Counted from the first letter of the stretch, positions 9,530 to 19,209 are shown. The stretch: 64,000 nt of DNA from an uncultured Bacteroides sp. (GCA_900556625.1 USPQ01000001.1:1-64000), one strand, 5' to 3'. Numbers and translations: made by a program. The notes: generated by a model from the sequence alone, not told the origin.

Positions 9530-10900
9530 TTAGTCTGTTACTTTCTTGATTGTAGCCCAAAGAATAGCTGTATCGAAGGTGATTTGCACTGCACCGTCAT
9601 AGTCACTTGCATAGCTTGCCACATTGCCACCTGCGTTCGTAGTATCTTCCCACCAGCCGCATCCGGTTGCGTCACCCCAATAGCGGAGAACATACCCCCA
9701 GTCGGACACACGGGCTGCATAGTATTGGCGCGTACCTGAATAACTGCCGATTTGGTGCAAAGTATAAGTATAGCGATATCCATTACGCGCCATCTCTGTA
9801 GCAGGCGTACCCCAATCGGCAAAATCACTGAATCCACAGCCGGACACGGTGAGCGAGCCTGTATAGGGTGTCGCTGAAGGTTCTAGTTTCCACATGCTAT
9901 AAGTATGTGCCTGCAAATCAATCCAAACGCCATAATAACCAGACTCAGCAACCGTAACAGGTACCACATAACCATTGTTATTCATCAGTTTTGAATTAAC
10001 GTAAGGACTTACACCGAAGAGGTCACCGTCCATTGTCTTCTCCGCCGTAAAATAGATTTGAAAGTTCGCCTTGTCTGCATAAATTTTTCCTTCATATTGG
10101 TATTCTCCCTTGCGGGTCATCGGTGCATAGTAACCGTCGAGGTAGTCGTCAGCTTTCTCTGAAGCATTAACCACCCACATTACAGGGTAATCTTCGAATG
10201 GGTCTTCCTCCTCTGCCAACATAACAACAACCGTAGTAGTGACAACAGTTTCATTGCCTCCGGCATCCGTTATCGTCAAAGTGACTGGAAATTCTCCCGT
10301 AGTAAAATCAATAGTACGTCTCAATTCTCCACTACGCCCGGTTACTTTTACCGTCTCATCTATTTGCATACTGGGGATTTGAAGACGAATATCTTTCAAT
10401 TCGCGGTCATCGGTGAACTTCACATTCAGATTCCAACTTCCTTTATTTGCAATCGCGTCGAAATCCACTGCTATCCGCGACGGTAGCTGAGTTTGCATAA
10501 CCGGACTCTCCATATCCGCTACATAAGTCAGCAACACCTTTTTCTTGCTTTCCCGACCGTCTACGTCACGGATAGTAATCAATAAATGTTCTTCAAAACT
10601 AGCGTTTTTCGGTACAATGAGTTGATAATCATAATTAAAGACTTTAGGCTTTTGCCCACCCAATTCATACACCTTATGAATCCCCCATTGTTCACAACTT
10701 AACGTGACGCTTTCCAATCCTACATAATTAGATGCGGTTCCTGATACCAAAACGGTGTCACCGGGAAACGTCTCTATCTCATCACTCATTACATAAAGAC
10801 CAGGAGCCACATCTTCCTTATCATCATCGCAACCGACAACAAAATACATAAGTGCCAGCAACAAACTGATTTTTCCGAATCTACTTAAAATATTCTTCAT
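9530..10900 (-). CDS. SusE/SGBP-like surface glycan-binding lipoprotein
   Basis: A 456-residue lipoprotein: basic start, hydrophobic core, then YFVVGC with Cys24 followed by DDDKED, the acidic pattern of surface-exposed Bacteroides lipoproteins. Residues about 30-235 read as two Ig-like beta domains; the rest resembles the carbohydrate-binding C-terminal modules of SusE/SusF, rich in aromatics (WGYVLRYWGD, GCGWWED). No catalytic motif is visible. It probably helps capture the polysaccharide next to SusC/SusD. It lies between the GH53 gene (12 bp away) and susC (14 bp), so it precedes susC, whereas SusE-like genes usually follow susD. The family assignment is by architecture and position. Confidence 0.75.
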   Translation of the reverse strand: MKNILSRFGKISLLLALMYFVVGCDDDKEDVAPGLYVMSDEIETFPGDTVLVSGTASNYVGLESVTLSCEQWGIHKVYELGGQKPKVFNYDYQLIVPKNASFEEHLLITIRDVDGRESKKKVLLTYVADMESPVMQTQLPSRIAVDFDAIANKGSWNLNVKFTDDRELKDIRLQIPSMQIDETVKVTGRSGELRRTIDFTTGEFPVTLTITDAGGNETVVTTTVVVMLAEEEDPFEDYPVMWVVNASEKADDYLDGYYAPMTRKGEYQYEGKIYADKANFQIYFTAEKTMDGDLFGVSPYVNSKLMNNNGYVVPVTVAESGYYGVWIDLQAHTYSMWKLEPSATPYTGSLTVSGCGFSDFADWGTPATEMARNGYRYTYTLHQIGSYSGTRQYYAARVSDWGYVLRYWGDATGCGWWEDTTNAGGNVASYASDYDGAVQITFDTAILWATIKKVTD

Positions 10901-10912
10901 GGTATCTTCCTT

Positions 10913-12529
10913 TTAGTTGTTATATTTGAATGCATCCAATACTTCCAATCTATTTCCTTCATAACCAAACAAGGTGGTATTGCTCACATAATTCTTGGCA
11001 CCCAGTTCCCATCCCATGCCTTCCACTTCGATAAAGATAGGGTCCCAATAAAGAAAACCAAGTATGCGGCAGTCTTTCGCTTGCTTTATTTCTTTTATTT
11101 GTTCAAGCATGAAGTTTTTCTGTCCAAGCGGGGAGAAATCCAAATACGGTCCGTTGTCCGACAACTGTCCCGGAGTTCCATCAGGCAAAGTCTTGTCCCA
11201 GCTATATCCAGTTTCCATAATCAAAATATCCTTATCAAATTTAGCTGTGATATAATCCGCCCATTCACGCATTTGTGCTGCCGTATTTTTCGTCCAGAAA
11301 GGATAATAAGAAGTACCGATTATATCATATTTCGTATTTCTTTTTTTCAGTTCACCATAATACCAGTTATACAAGTCTTTATCTCCGGCACCTGCCGAGT
11401 GAATAATGACCTTTGAATCCGGCGATACAGCTTTCACTGCATCATAACCAGTATTGAATAGTTCGGAAAGCTGCGCAAAATTGTCACAACTTCCATCCGG
11501 ATATAACATGCCGGCTTGTACTTCATTACCCAACGAGACAAATTCGGGAGTCGTCCCCTGTGCTTTCATCTTATTCATGAAATCAAAGGTAAAATCGTAG
11601 AGTGCTTTTTTCAGTCCTTCAAAGTCGAGCCCTTCCCATTCATGCGGTTTATTCTGATCTTCTCCATTTGTCCAGTAATCACTATAATGAAAAGTCAACT
11701 GTATCTGCATGCCGGCTTGTTTGGCTCTTTTTGCCAGCCGCAAAATATCTTCCGGTCCTGAAATGCCTGCGGGCAAACGGTTGGAAGGAGAATAGTCCGG
11801 ATTTCCCGGGTCATTATACAGACGGAGACGGATAATGTTGAAACCATTATTCTTCAAGATTTCGATGCAGTCCTTTTCTTCACCGTTTTCATAGAATTTG
11901 CCACCCATCTGCTCCACGTAAGTCAGTTGTGAGATATCACCGCCTTTCAGCAGATTATACTCCTTCTCTGTTTTCTTCAAACGCAGTCCGTCAAAGCGGC
12001 TCCAGTTTGCTTCAGCCGATTCGCTGTGGATTTCAATATCACATTTACCGCCTTCTACTTTTATTCCGCGCACATAGGAGCGAACCCAGGTAGAGGGAGA
12101 TGCTTGTAATGAAGTCATTTTCTTAGTATCAGTGCCGACTGCCACATAACAAGACGTTTGTCCTCCGGTACTCTTATAATAAAATTCAAGGTCATAAATA
12201 CCATCTTCCAAACCGTTGACAGTCTGACAGGTGGATACCGTATATGACGAAGTTGCTCCATAATGTAAAGCATAGTTGCCTTCACATCCCCCTTGCACCA
12301 CTTTTGCGGCAGAATAGTCCCCGCTTACTGTCCAGTCTTTAGGAGAAGCTGTTTCGGCAGCGTCTTCTTCAAAACTTCCGTTAGGTACTTTCACCACTGT
12401 AACAGCAGGTTCGGGGTTAACGACTGCTACCGGGTCGTCCGAACAAGCAGCCATACTGCACACAATGGAAAAGCTAATTGCAATAAAGCCTGTAATTTTC
12501 ATGATTAAACTGTTTTTAATATTTCTCAT
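10913..12529 (-). CDS. GH53 endo-beta-1,4-galactanase, lipid-anchored
   Basis: A 538-residue surface lipoprotein (lipobox SMAAC, Cys29, then SDD). Residues about 45-187 form a beta-sandwich like a carbohydrate-binding module (NGSFEED... to GLRLKKTEKEY), possibly galactan-binding. Residues about 192-538 are the GH53 barrel: GGDISQLTYVEQMGGKFYE, IIRLRLYNDPG, LTFHYSDYW, SLGNEVQAGM with acid/base Glu336, and ILIMETGYSW with nucleophile Glu439. GH53 cleaves internal beta-1,4-galactosyl links in pectic galactan or arabinogalactan type I, and this is the best clue to the substrate of the locus. Two starts are possible (codons 1 and 10); both leave a workable signal. It begins 75 bp after the DUF5107 gene. 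Confidence 0.95.
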   Translation of the reverse strand: MRNIKNSLIMKITGFIAISFSIVCSMAACSDDPVAVVNPEPAVTVVKVPNGSFEEDAAETASPKDWTVSGDYSAAKVVQGGCEGNYALHYGATSSYTVSTCQTVNGLEDGIYDLEFYYKSTGGQTSCYVAVGTDTKKMTSLQASPSTWVRSYVRGIKVEGGKCDIEIHSESAEANWSRFDGLRLKKTEKEYNLLKGGDISQLTYVEQMGGKFYENGEEKDCIEILKNNGFNIIRLRLYNDPGNPDYSPSNRLPAGISGPEDILRLAKRAKQAGMQIQLTFHYSDYWTNGEDQNKPHEWEGLDFEGLKKALYDFTFDFMNKMKAQGTTPEFVSLGNEVQAGMLYPDGSCDNFAQLSELFNTGYDAVKAVSPDSKVIIHSAGAGDKDLYNWYYGELKKRNTKYDIIGTSYYPFWTKNTAAQMREWADYITAKFDKDILIMETGYSWDKTLPDGTPGQLSDNGPYLDFSPLGQKNFMLEQIKEIKQAKDCRILGFLYWDPIFIEVEGMGWELGAKNYVSNTTLFGYEGNRLEVLDAFKYNN

Positions 12530-12604
12530 GTCATTGTCATTTAAGGTTTATATAAAAAGAAGCTTGTGACGATGCTTACAATAAAACATCGCCACTAAGT
12601 TGTC

Positions 12605-15600
12605 CTACCCTATCAGGCTTCTGAAAGCCTGAATACCCTGATGATTAATATCCAATCTTTCTACCTCACTTAATAACCGGACGGATTTCTCCTTCTGGTT
12701 CAGTCCCCAATATCCTAATGCCATCATATATTTGCAGTGAATTACGTTCCTTATCGTCAAGTCATCCTCCCAAATCAACAAGTCAGGTAGCGACACTGCA
12801 AAATAATCCATTTTAATCTTGTCAAACAAGTGTTTTTCACCGTAAGAGGTCAATTTATGAAAGCGGCCGTTAGCCTCATCCATACACCCGAGTTTCAATA
12901 ATGCCAAACCTTGATAGAATATTTTATCGGGTTTCGCATCGTTGTAGTACATAGCAGCAGCCGGTTCGGTAGGCCCGATGATTGCCTGTTCCCAACACTC
13001 CGTAGCCTTGTCATGTTGCCCCAATCCTTCGTAAGCACAGCCCAGAAAGTAGTAAAAATCATTTTCCTGTGCACCGTACAATTTGCCTTCACCAAGATGA
13101 TGCGGATATTCCAGACATTCTTCCAATAATGCGATAGCTTCCTTATAACTATCGGCTCTCAATGCTTGTTTTGCCAATTCCACACGAGCCAATTGATACT
13201 GGGCAGGCACTTTTCCTTCGCCACCCTCCCAGGGATGGAAGTTATGTGCATCCAATACCGTTTTCGCCTTTTCGTACTCTCCTGTCTGATTCAACAAGGT
13301 GATTTCTTCCAGTATCAGGTCATCACGCTGCTTAATCAAATCAGGATATTGTTGTAGGAAAGCAAGACGTTCTTTGTGTGAACGACGGACACGTTTGTAA
13401 AGTTGGTCGAGTTCCATCAAGATACGTGCGTCGGTTGAGTCAAGGCGGAAAGCACGTTCCATACACTCGATGGCTTTTGCCTCCTCATTTTTCTTATTGA
13501 AGAATGCCAGAGCCAGGTTACGCCATACAGTCGGGAAGCTATCGTCCAGTCTTGCGGAAGTTTCCCATGCCTCCATAGACAAGTCGTACTGGCGCTTGTC
13601 GTAGTAAAGATTGCCCAAATAGTAAGGAGCTCTCGCATCGTTCGGATTTTGTTCCATGGCACATTGCAAGGCAAGAATTGCTTCCAACCGGTTGGGAAAA
13701 CAGTAATCGGGACATGCCTTGACTGCATCGTCAAATGCTTGTTTCACTCCGGGCAGTCCTCCCTGATGCAGGCACCAACCCAAGTAATAGTAAGTCATCG
13801 GAGTAACAATACCCTCGGCAATAGCTATATTCCATAAGGAAGCAGCTTCCTGCCAGCAACCTGCGGCACAGTAGTCGAGAGCTATTTCATCATAGTTGTG
13901 AGGTTCGCCACGCATCATCTCTTTCATGACAGCCAGTTCGTCGGCTACGTTCGTAATCAGATACTTCTCATAACGACAGCCAAAGTTGAATTTATCAATA
14001 GCCAATGAATCTTCAATCAGTTGCAGGGCTTCTTCGGTTTTGTCCATCCGGCGGAGAATAGCAGTTTTCAGAGCACGGGCTTTATGATTATGCCAGTTGC
14101 GGATAAGCGAGCGGTCTATTTCGTCCAGTGCATCCTCCAAACGATTCTGCAGGATAGAAATCTGCGCGCAGGCAAAGTATCCGGCATCCTGCCAGGCGGC
14201 ATTCCAACAAGATTTATAGAAACGGTCGTAAGCCTCATTGTAGCGTCCCTGGTATTTCAGGGCAAGACCGAGATTATAAATCGGTTCTCCGTCGTATGGG
14301 TTGGGGTTGCGTTTCTGTAAGGTCTTTACGGCTGTAAGCAGATATTGCTCCGCTTTATGGAAACGACCTTTACGGATATACCACAGACCGAGTGCATTGT
14401 TATTGCGCACATCAATCGGGTCACGACGCAATGCTTCTTCGTAGTACTCTACGGGATTGTATGTGGCGTGTCTATACTGTTCCAAATGCAAGCCGGTCAG
14501 ATAAAGCTGCTCGGTGGTCTTTATTTCTTCCGGGAGCAAGGCTGCTTCAGCAGCGTCGGGAATAGGTTTCACTTCTTCCGGTTCTGCATGCCAATAAAGT
14601 AATTCCTTTCCGTTTGCTGTGATTTCAAGAATCAGTTTATCGAGTTTCTCACCTTTCACATTTACTGTTTCATCCAGTAGTTCTTCCGGGGTGATAGTCA
14701 CTTCCTTGCCATAATATATTTTCCCGTCTTCACCTTTCAAGACGACGTTTACCGTCTGGCGTGAAGTAGCAAATATCTTGAAACGTACGCTGTCCTCTCC
14801 TTCCGGTTCAATATTCATCAACAAATCCTTGCTGGCATTCTTCACCACTCCCAATTCCCGATAAGGCAGGAAATATTGAACAAAACTCTTTTCTTCGTAA
14901 GGTTGGAGCCAGGTAAAGTCCGGTTGATTTTCGGTATATACGCCTGCCATCAGTTCAATGTACGGCCCGTCTTCGTCTGTCAGGTTGCGGTCCCATGCGC
15001 GGCCGAAATCACCATTTCCCCAAGTCCACTGTTTCTTGCCCGGAGAAATGTGGTGGTTGGCTACATGAAGCATGCCGGCACGGGTATCGTTCTCATATCC
15101 GCCCTCGAAGTTAAAACGGGAGTTGACGGCCATATAGGAAGTAGGAACCTTGATATTCTTATAGTTCGAGATATCTACTCCGGCAGAATAGTCCATCTTG
15201 TAGTAAGTACCCGTTGCGATGGGGAAACTGGATACAGCACGCTTTCCATGATCGAACACGGCATTGATATCGGGCGGGAATACGCTCTGATAGTAATCGT
15301 TTACTGCTACGGCAGGGTTTGCCCACCACAGGAAAGTCTGCGGAACTTCGGTACGGTTGTAAAGCACCCCCTTGATTTCGAGAAAAGCATGTCCCGGACG
15401 AAGCGTAAAACCTGCCATTCCTTTCTGGTGGAACATACGTTCCATTTCATTCACCCATACCGTGACACTTCCGTCGGCATTTTCTTCAATAGTCGTATCT
15501 ACGGGCATGTAGGTGCTAGGGCGGTGATGTTGAGGCCAGTTAAACTCAATGCCACCTGAAATCCACGGTCCCGCAAGCCCTACTAAAGCCGGCTTTATCA

Positions 15601-15886
15601 CATGATTATAATAAATGAAATGACGTTCCCTGATTTTATCATATGCCATCTGTACACGTCCGCCCAGCTCAGGTAGAATCATCACTTTGATGTATTCGTT
15701 TTCGATAAAAATAGCATTGTATTCCTTATCCACTTTCTCATCGGACATCGATTCAATCACAGGATAAGGATATACGACCCCGCTGCTACCTTGATACACA
15801 CGCTTCTCCAAGAAGATTGGATTCTTCTCTGGTTTGCCTACTTCATAAGTAGGAATAACCACTTTTTCTTTCCATGCTTTTACCAT
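12605..15886 (-). CDS. DUF5107 domain plus tetratricopeptide repeats, cytosolic
   Basis: A 1093-residue protein without signal peptide. Residues about 1-430 match my memory of DUF5107, a galactose-mutarotase-like beta-sandwich: IKVMILPELGGRVQMAYD at about 67-83 and GGIEFNWPQHH at 111-121 are typical sugar-pocket segments. From about 455 to the end there are many TPR units (for example YYEEALRRDPIDVRNNNALG, YYLGNLYYDKRQYDLSMEAW, FFNKKNEEAKAIECMERAFR). Such proteins occur beside sugar transporters and are thought to act on or sense sugars in the cytosol; the reaction is not established to my knowledge. Context (MFS sugar porter upstream, GH53 downstream) supports a galactose or galacto-oligosaccharide ligand, as inference. 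Confidence 0.8.
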   Translation of the reverse strand: MVKAWKEKVVIPTYEVGKPEKNPIFLEKRVYQGSSGVVYPYPVIESMSDEKVDKEYNAIFIENEYIKVMILPELGGRVQMAYDKIRERHFIYYNHVIKPALVGLAGPWISGGIEFNWPQHHRPSTYMPVDTTIEENADGSVTVWVNEMERMFHQKGMAGFTLRPGHAFLEIKGVLYNRTEVPQTFLWWANPAVAVNDYYQSVFPPDINAVFDHGKRAVSSFPIATGTYYKMDYSAGVDISNYKNIKVPTSYMAVNSRFNFEGGYENDTRAGMLHVANHHISPGKKQWTWGNGDFGRAWDRNLTDEDGPYIELMAGVYTENQPDFTWLQPYEEKSFVQYFLPYRELGVVKNASKDLLMNIEPEGEDSVRFKIFATSRQTVNVVLKGEDGKIYYGKEVTITPEELLDETVNVKGEKLDKLILEITANGKELLYWHAEPEEVKPIPDAAEAALLPEEIKTTEQLYLTGLHLEQYRHATYNPVEYYEEALRRDPIDVRNNNALGLWYIRKGRFHKAEQYLLTAVKTLQKRNPNPYDGEPIYNLGLALKYQGRYNEAYDRFYKSCWNAAWQDAGYFACAQISILQNRLEDALDEIDRSLIRNWHNHKARALKTAILRRMDKTEEALQLIEDSLAIDKFNFGCRYEKYLITNVADELAVMKEMMRGEPHNYDEIALDYCAAGCWQEAASLWNIAIAEGIVTPMTYYYLGWCLHQGGLPGVKQAFDDAVKACPDYCFPNRLEAILALQCAMEQNPNDARAPYYLGNLYYDKRQYDLSMEAWETSARLDDSFPTVWRNLALAFFNKKNEEAKAIECMERAFRLDSTDARILMELDQLYKRVRRSHKERLAFLQQYPDLIKQRDDLILEEITLLNQTGEYEKAKTVLDAHNFHPWEGGEGKVPAQYQLARVELAKQALRADSYKEAIALLEECLEYPHHLGEGKLYGAQENDFYYFLGCAYEGLGQHDKATECWEQAIIGPTEPAAAMYYNDAKPDKIFYQGLALLKLGCMDEANGRFHKLTSYGEKHLFDKIKMDYFAVSLPDLLIWEDDLTIRNVIHCKYMMALGYWGLNQKEKSVRLLSEVERLDINHQGIQAFRSLIG

Positions 15887-15956
15887 CGTATTATTGATTA
15901 TAAATTTGTTTTTTTATTCGTTGACAAAGAGATCAAGAGACAAAGAGGGTCAGGGA

Positions 15957-15980
15957 CAGGGAGATTTTACATTCTCCCTG
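15957..15980. other. Perfect 8-bp inverted repeat between the MFS and DUF5107 genes
   Basis: CAGGGAGA and TCTCCCTG flank an 8-base loop in the 158-bp gap between the MFS transporter and the DUF5107 gene. There is no T-tract on the minus strand, so it is not a standard intrinsic terminator; it could be a processing or stability hairpin, or an operator. Confidence 0.5.
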
Positions 15981-16044
15981 CCTGATTGATGATGTTATCC
16001 AATACCTATTTACTTACTTGTTAATTTGCCAACCTGTTATTTTT

Positions 16045-17427
16045 TTATTTGATTAAATCCTTTTCCAATGCTTCCAGTGATTTGCCTTTCGTTTCGGGCA
16101 ATGCACGGAAGAAGAACAGATAGCCGACAGCACAAATGGCTGCATAAATCCAGAATGTACCACTGCTTCCCAATAAATTATTCAGTAACGGGAAAGTGTA
16201 TGTCAGCGTGAAACTACCGACCCACAAAGCAAACGTACAGGTTGCCATCGCAACGGCACGCACCCGGTTCGGGAAGATTTCAGCAAGCAACACCCAAGTG
16301 ATAGGTCCTAGAGACATCGCATAGCAAGCGATAGCCAAAACGACGAGTACCACCATAAAGAATCCGCTGACTTCGAAGAAATAGCAAGTGCCAAGAATGA
16401 GATAAATGCCTGCCAACCCTCCGGCTCCCAACAGCATCAAGACACGGCGTCCCAAACGTTCAACCGTATAGATAGCCACAAAAGTAAAGATTACATTCGC
16501 CACACCTGTTACCACAATATTAAAGAGAACATCTCCCAACGAATATCCTGCAGACTGGAATATCTCCTGCGCATAATTGAAGATTACATTCGTACCGCAC
16601 CACTGCTGGAACACCGCCACAATAATACCAAGAACAAGGACTTTGCGGAACGGACGACTGAACAATAACCGCAATCCCCCTTCCGACTTCGAAGAACCGG
16701 TTTCTTCCACCAGACGAAGTTCCTGGTCGGCATAATCGTCACCGCCTATTTTACTAAGCACATTCCATGCTTTCTCTTCTTTTCCTTTCATCGCCAGCCA
16801 GCGGGGACTTTCGGGAATGAAGCATGCCAACAACAAGAATATCGCAGCAGGGAAGGCAGCCGCCCAAAACATCCATCGCCATCCCATCTGCCCGTTCCAT
16901 GAAGCACAAATATCCATAGGAGAAAAGTCTGCAGGAATAGGTTCTGCAATCAGCCAGTTAGTGATTTGAGCGCCAAGGATACCGAGTACAATTGTTAATT
17001 GGTTCAGTGAGACAAGCTTTCCCCTAATTGACGTAGGAGCTACTTCGGCAATATACATGGGAGAAAGTCCTGAAGCAATTCCTATTCCGATACCGCCCAA
17101 GAAACGGGCTGCCAAAAACCAGCTAAATATCGAAAATGCTCCGGTAGCGTAAGCGGAAGACAAGAATATGAAAGCAGAAATTATCAAAAGAGGCTTACGT
17201 CCATAACGGTCTGCCATCATACCCGCCACCATAGCGCCAATCAAACAACCGAGCAAAGCGACGCTCATAGCAAGCCCTTGCATGGCAGGTATATCAGCAA
17301 TATCAAAATAGAGTTCGTAGAAAGGTTTCGCTCCCCCTATCACTACCCAGTCGTAGCCGAAGAGAAGTCCGCCCATTGCAGAGACTAAACATATAAAATA
17401 GACAAACTTTTTATTATAACTTTTCAT
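16045..17427 (-). CDS. MFS sugar porter (XylE/GLUT-like) inner-membrane transporter
   Basis: About 460 residues with twelve predicted membrane helices. Sugar-porter signatures are present: GGLLFGYDWVVIGGA in helix 1, DRYGRKP in the loop between helices 2 and 3, PESPRWLAMKGK before the central loop, VERLGRR in the second half, and PETKGKSLE near the C-terminus. It probably takes up a monosaccharide (galactose fits the locus) by proton symport. The ATG at 17427 (MKSYNKKF...) is chosen because a -7 element lies at 17457-17464, which rules out the earlier ATG at 17481. It is divergent from the AraC-type regulator, its likely controller. Confidence 0.9.
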   Translation of the reverse strand: MKSYNKKFVYFICLVSAMGGLLFGYDWVVIGGAKPFYELYFDIADIPAMQGLAMSVALLGCLIGAMVAGMMADRYGRKPLLIISAFIFLSSAYATGAFSIFSWFLAARFLGGIGIGIASGLSPMYIAEVAPTSIRGKLVSLNQLTIVLGILGAQITNWLIAEPIPADFSPMDICASWNGQMGWRWMFWAAAFPAAIFLLLACFIPESPRWLAMKGKEEKAWNVLSKIGGDDYADQELRLVEETGSSKSEGGLRLLFSRPFRKVLVLGIIVAVFQQWCGTNVIFNYAQEIFQSAGYSLGDVLFNIVVTGVANVIFTFVAIYTVERLGRRVLMLLGAGGLAGIYLILGTCYFFEVSGFFMVVLVVLAIACYAMSLGPITWVLLAEIFPNRVRAVAMATCTFALWVGSFTLTYTFPLLNNLLGSSGTFWIYAAICAVGYLFFFRALPETKGKSLEALEKDLIK

Positions 17428-17456
17428 ACCATTAGAAGATTGATTAATTGATACTG

Positions 17457-17464
17457 CAAAGATA
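17457..17464 (-). promoter_or_regulatory. Bacteroides -7 promoter element for the MFS sugar porter
   Basis: TATCTTTG on the minus strand fits TAnnTTTG. It places the transcript start near 17450 and so fixes the MFS start codon at 17427. No clear -33 TTTG partner was seen. Confidence 0.6.
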
Positions 17465-17534
17465 GAGCATGTCAAGAGCATAAAAAATAGAATTTCATTC
17501 GATAAAGATGGACAATCTTATTTTTTGCAGTTTA

Positions 17535-17566
17535 TTTGATAGATAAGATACATTGTTATATATTTG
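17535..17566 (+). promoter_or_regulatory. Complete Bacteroides promoter for the AraC regulator
   Basis: TTTG at 17535-17538, a 20-base spacer and TATATTTG at 17559-17566 match the Bacteroidetes -33/-7 consensus closely. Transcription should start near 17573, so the regulator must begin at 17599 rather than at the upstream ATG at 17536. Confidence 0.75.
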
Positions 17567-17598
17567 CGCAGAACAGTCGAATCATATACTATGAGAAT

Positions 17599-18492
17599 AT
17601 GGTAAAATTAAAAGATGGATTTACCGGGGAAAGAGCCTTAGTGCTTCCCCGCATGATCGTTGACAAGATGGAAGAGGACCCTCTGACCTCTATGCTACAC
17701 ATCACCGACATCGGATATTATCCGAAAGCCAAACATCATTTCCGAGAACGGAAAGAGCCCATTAACCAATATGTATTTATCTATTGTATAGACGGAGCCG
17801 GATGGTACCGCATCGGCGAACAGGAATATACGGTATCCGCCAACCAGTATTTTATCCTTCCTGCGGGAATTCCTCATGCCTATGCTTCCGACAAATCGTG
17901 TCCATGGACTATTTACTGGATACACTTTAAAGGTATTCTCGCTCCCTTTTACGCTCAAGAGGCAAGCCGCCCAATGGATATCCAACCTGAATCGCATTCA
18001 CGCATCAGTACACGAATCAATTTATTTGAAGAGATATTCAATACTTTGAAGAATGGTTATAGTAATGAGAACCTGCGTTATGCATTCTCTATGTTTCATT
18101 TTTATTTGGGAACATTGCGATATATACAACAATTTCGCAATGCAGCTGCAAACAATGATGCAGCAGAAGATGAAAATGTAAGCGAACTGGCTATTCATTA
18201 TATGAAAGAAAACATGGAGAGACATCTCACCTTGCAAGATATAGCCGACCAAATTGGATACTCTCCTTCCCATTTCTCCTTGTTGTTCAAAAAGAAAACG
18301 GGACACAGTCCACTCACCTACTTTAATCTGCTAAAGATACAACAGGCCTGTCTGCTGCTGGACACAACCGACATGAAAATAAATCAGATATGCTATAAGA
18401 TAGGTATAGAAGATACCTATTATTTCTCACGGCTATTCAGCAAGATGATGGGAATGTCACCACGTGAATACCGTAAGTCAACGAAAGGGTAA
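17599..18492 (+). CDS. AraC-family transcriptional regulator with cupin sensor domain
   Basis: A 297-residue regulator from the ATG at 17599. The N-terminal half is an AraC-type cupin: residues about 40-130 include YVFIYCIDGAGWYRIGEQ and ILPAGIPHAYASD, the sugar-binding fold. The C-terminal 100 residues hold two helix-turn-helix units: LTLQDIADQIGYSPSHFSLL and KINQICYKIGIEDTYYFSRL, ending in the classic GMSPREYRKS. It is transcribed divergently from the MFS sugar porter across about 170 bp and most simply controls that gene and the DUF5107 gene behind it. No hybrid two-component sensor, the common regulator of such loci, is in the window, so this protein may also govern the galactan locus (inference). 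Confidence 0.9.
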   Translation: MVKLKDGFTGERALVLPRMIVDKMEEDPLTSMLHITDIGYYPKAKHHFRERKEPINQYVFIYCIDGAGWYRIGEQEYTVSANQYFILPAGIPHAYASDKSCPWTIYWIHFKGILAPFYAQEASRPMDIQPESHSRISTRINLFEEIFNTLKNGYSNENLRYAFSMFHFYLGTLRYIQQFRNAAANNDAAEDENVSELAIHYMKENMERHLTLQDIADQIGYSPSHFSLLFKKKTGHSPLTYFNLLKIQQACLLLDTTDMKINQICYKIGIEDTYYFSRLFSKMMGMSPREYRKSTKG

Positions 18493-18507
18493 TACAGGCA
18501 AAGCGGA

Positions 18508-19173
18508 TTATTCAAAGAATAGAAGTTCGCCCCCGTCCGATTCCGCATAGTCTCTCAACAACGATTGAATCATTCCGGCAGCTTCTTTCAAACCTTCTTT
18601 GCCATTATAACCGTTGACAATAGCAAGAATATGGGTAGTATTGATATCCATTTTCGTACGCTCATGGTCACTGGTCGGTGTTCCTATCCCTCCGAAAGAA
18701 TCACGATACACAGGCAATCCTTCGATATTCAGCACACCGCGTCCGATTCCCTCAAAGGGCTCTCCCGCCTTGCCGATACCCAGTTCAAGGCACGTGCCCT
18801 GTATCTTATCCGCATCGAACCCTCCGATAGAATGCCCCGTACGGAGAGAAACGAGATTTATGAGATCTACCAACGTATCAATCTGATATAAAGGAATCCC
18901 ACGCATCAAACGACGGCGCAAAGCCTCTGCCGACGGGCGATAGCGTCCGGGATCCTTACCACAACGCTTATATGCCTCACGAGTGGCTGCAATCACAGGC
19001 TGCCGTTTGATGTCTTCCATCTGCGTTGTGGAAGTCAACTGTTCGGTGAAGGCATTAATTTCACGCCAGAGCCCTTCACTATAAGTTGTGTTTCTAACTT
19101 TTGCATATACAGCTGCTCCGGCAAATACCGGACAAGCCTCTTTAATCTCTTGAGAAATGGAAATAGTATACAT
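18508..19173 (-). CDS. B3/4 (PheT-like tRNA-binding) domain protein
   Basis: About 221 residues from the ATG at 19173 (MYTISISQEI...). The chain matches the B3/4 domain found in the phenylalanyl-tRNA synthetase beta subunit and in free-standing proteins: REAYKRCGKDPGRYRPSAEA, LVDLINLVSLRTGHSIGGFD, and GGIGTPTSDHERTKM. Stand-alone versions are suspected to edit or bind tRNA or amino acids; the function is not settled. An ATG at 19224 lies upstream of the -7 element at 19202-19209 and is unlikely. It is convergent with the AraC gene (15 bp apart) and otherwise stands alone. Confidence 0.8.
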   Translation of the reverse strand: MYTISISQEIKEACPVFAGAAVYAKVRNTTYSEGLWREINAFTEQLTSTTQMEDIKRQPVIAATREAYKRCGKDPGRYRPSAEALRRRLMRGIPLYQIDTLVDLINLVSLRTGHSIGGFDADKIQGTCLELGIGKAGEPFEGIGRGVLNIEGLPVYRDSFGGIGTPTSDHERTKMDINTTHILAIVNGYNGKEGLKEAAGMIQSLLRDYAESDGGELLFFE

Positions 19174-19201
19174 ATTCAATCGATAATAGTTTTTGGCAGT
19201 A

Positions 19202-19209
19202 CAAAAATA
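19202..19209 (-). promoter_or_regulatory. -7 promoter element for the B3/4-domain gene
   Basis: TATTTTTG on the minus strand fits TAnnTTTG and lies about 30 bases before the chosen ATG at 19173, making the longer frame from 19224 unlikely. Confidence 0.5.

Noticed and set aside
12570..12591. Possible terminator between the DUF5107 gene and GH53
   Set aside because: The stem CGATG/CATCG is only 5 bp with a 12-base loop, and the T-rich run is ten bases away.
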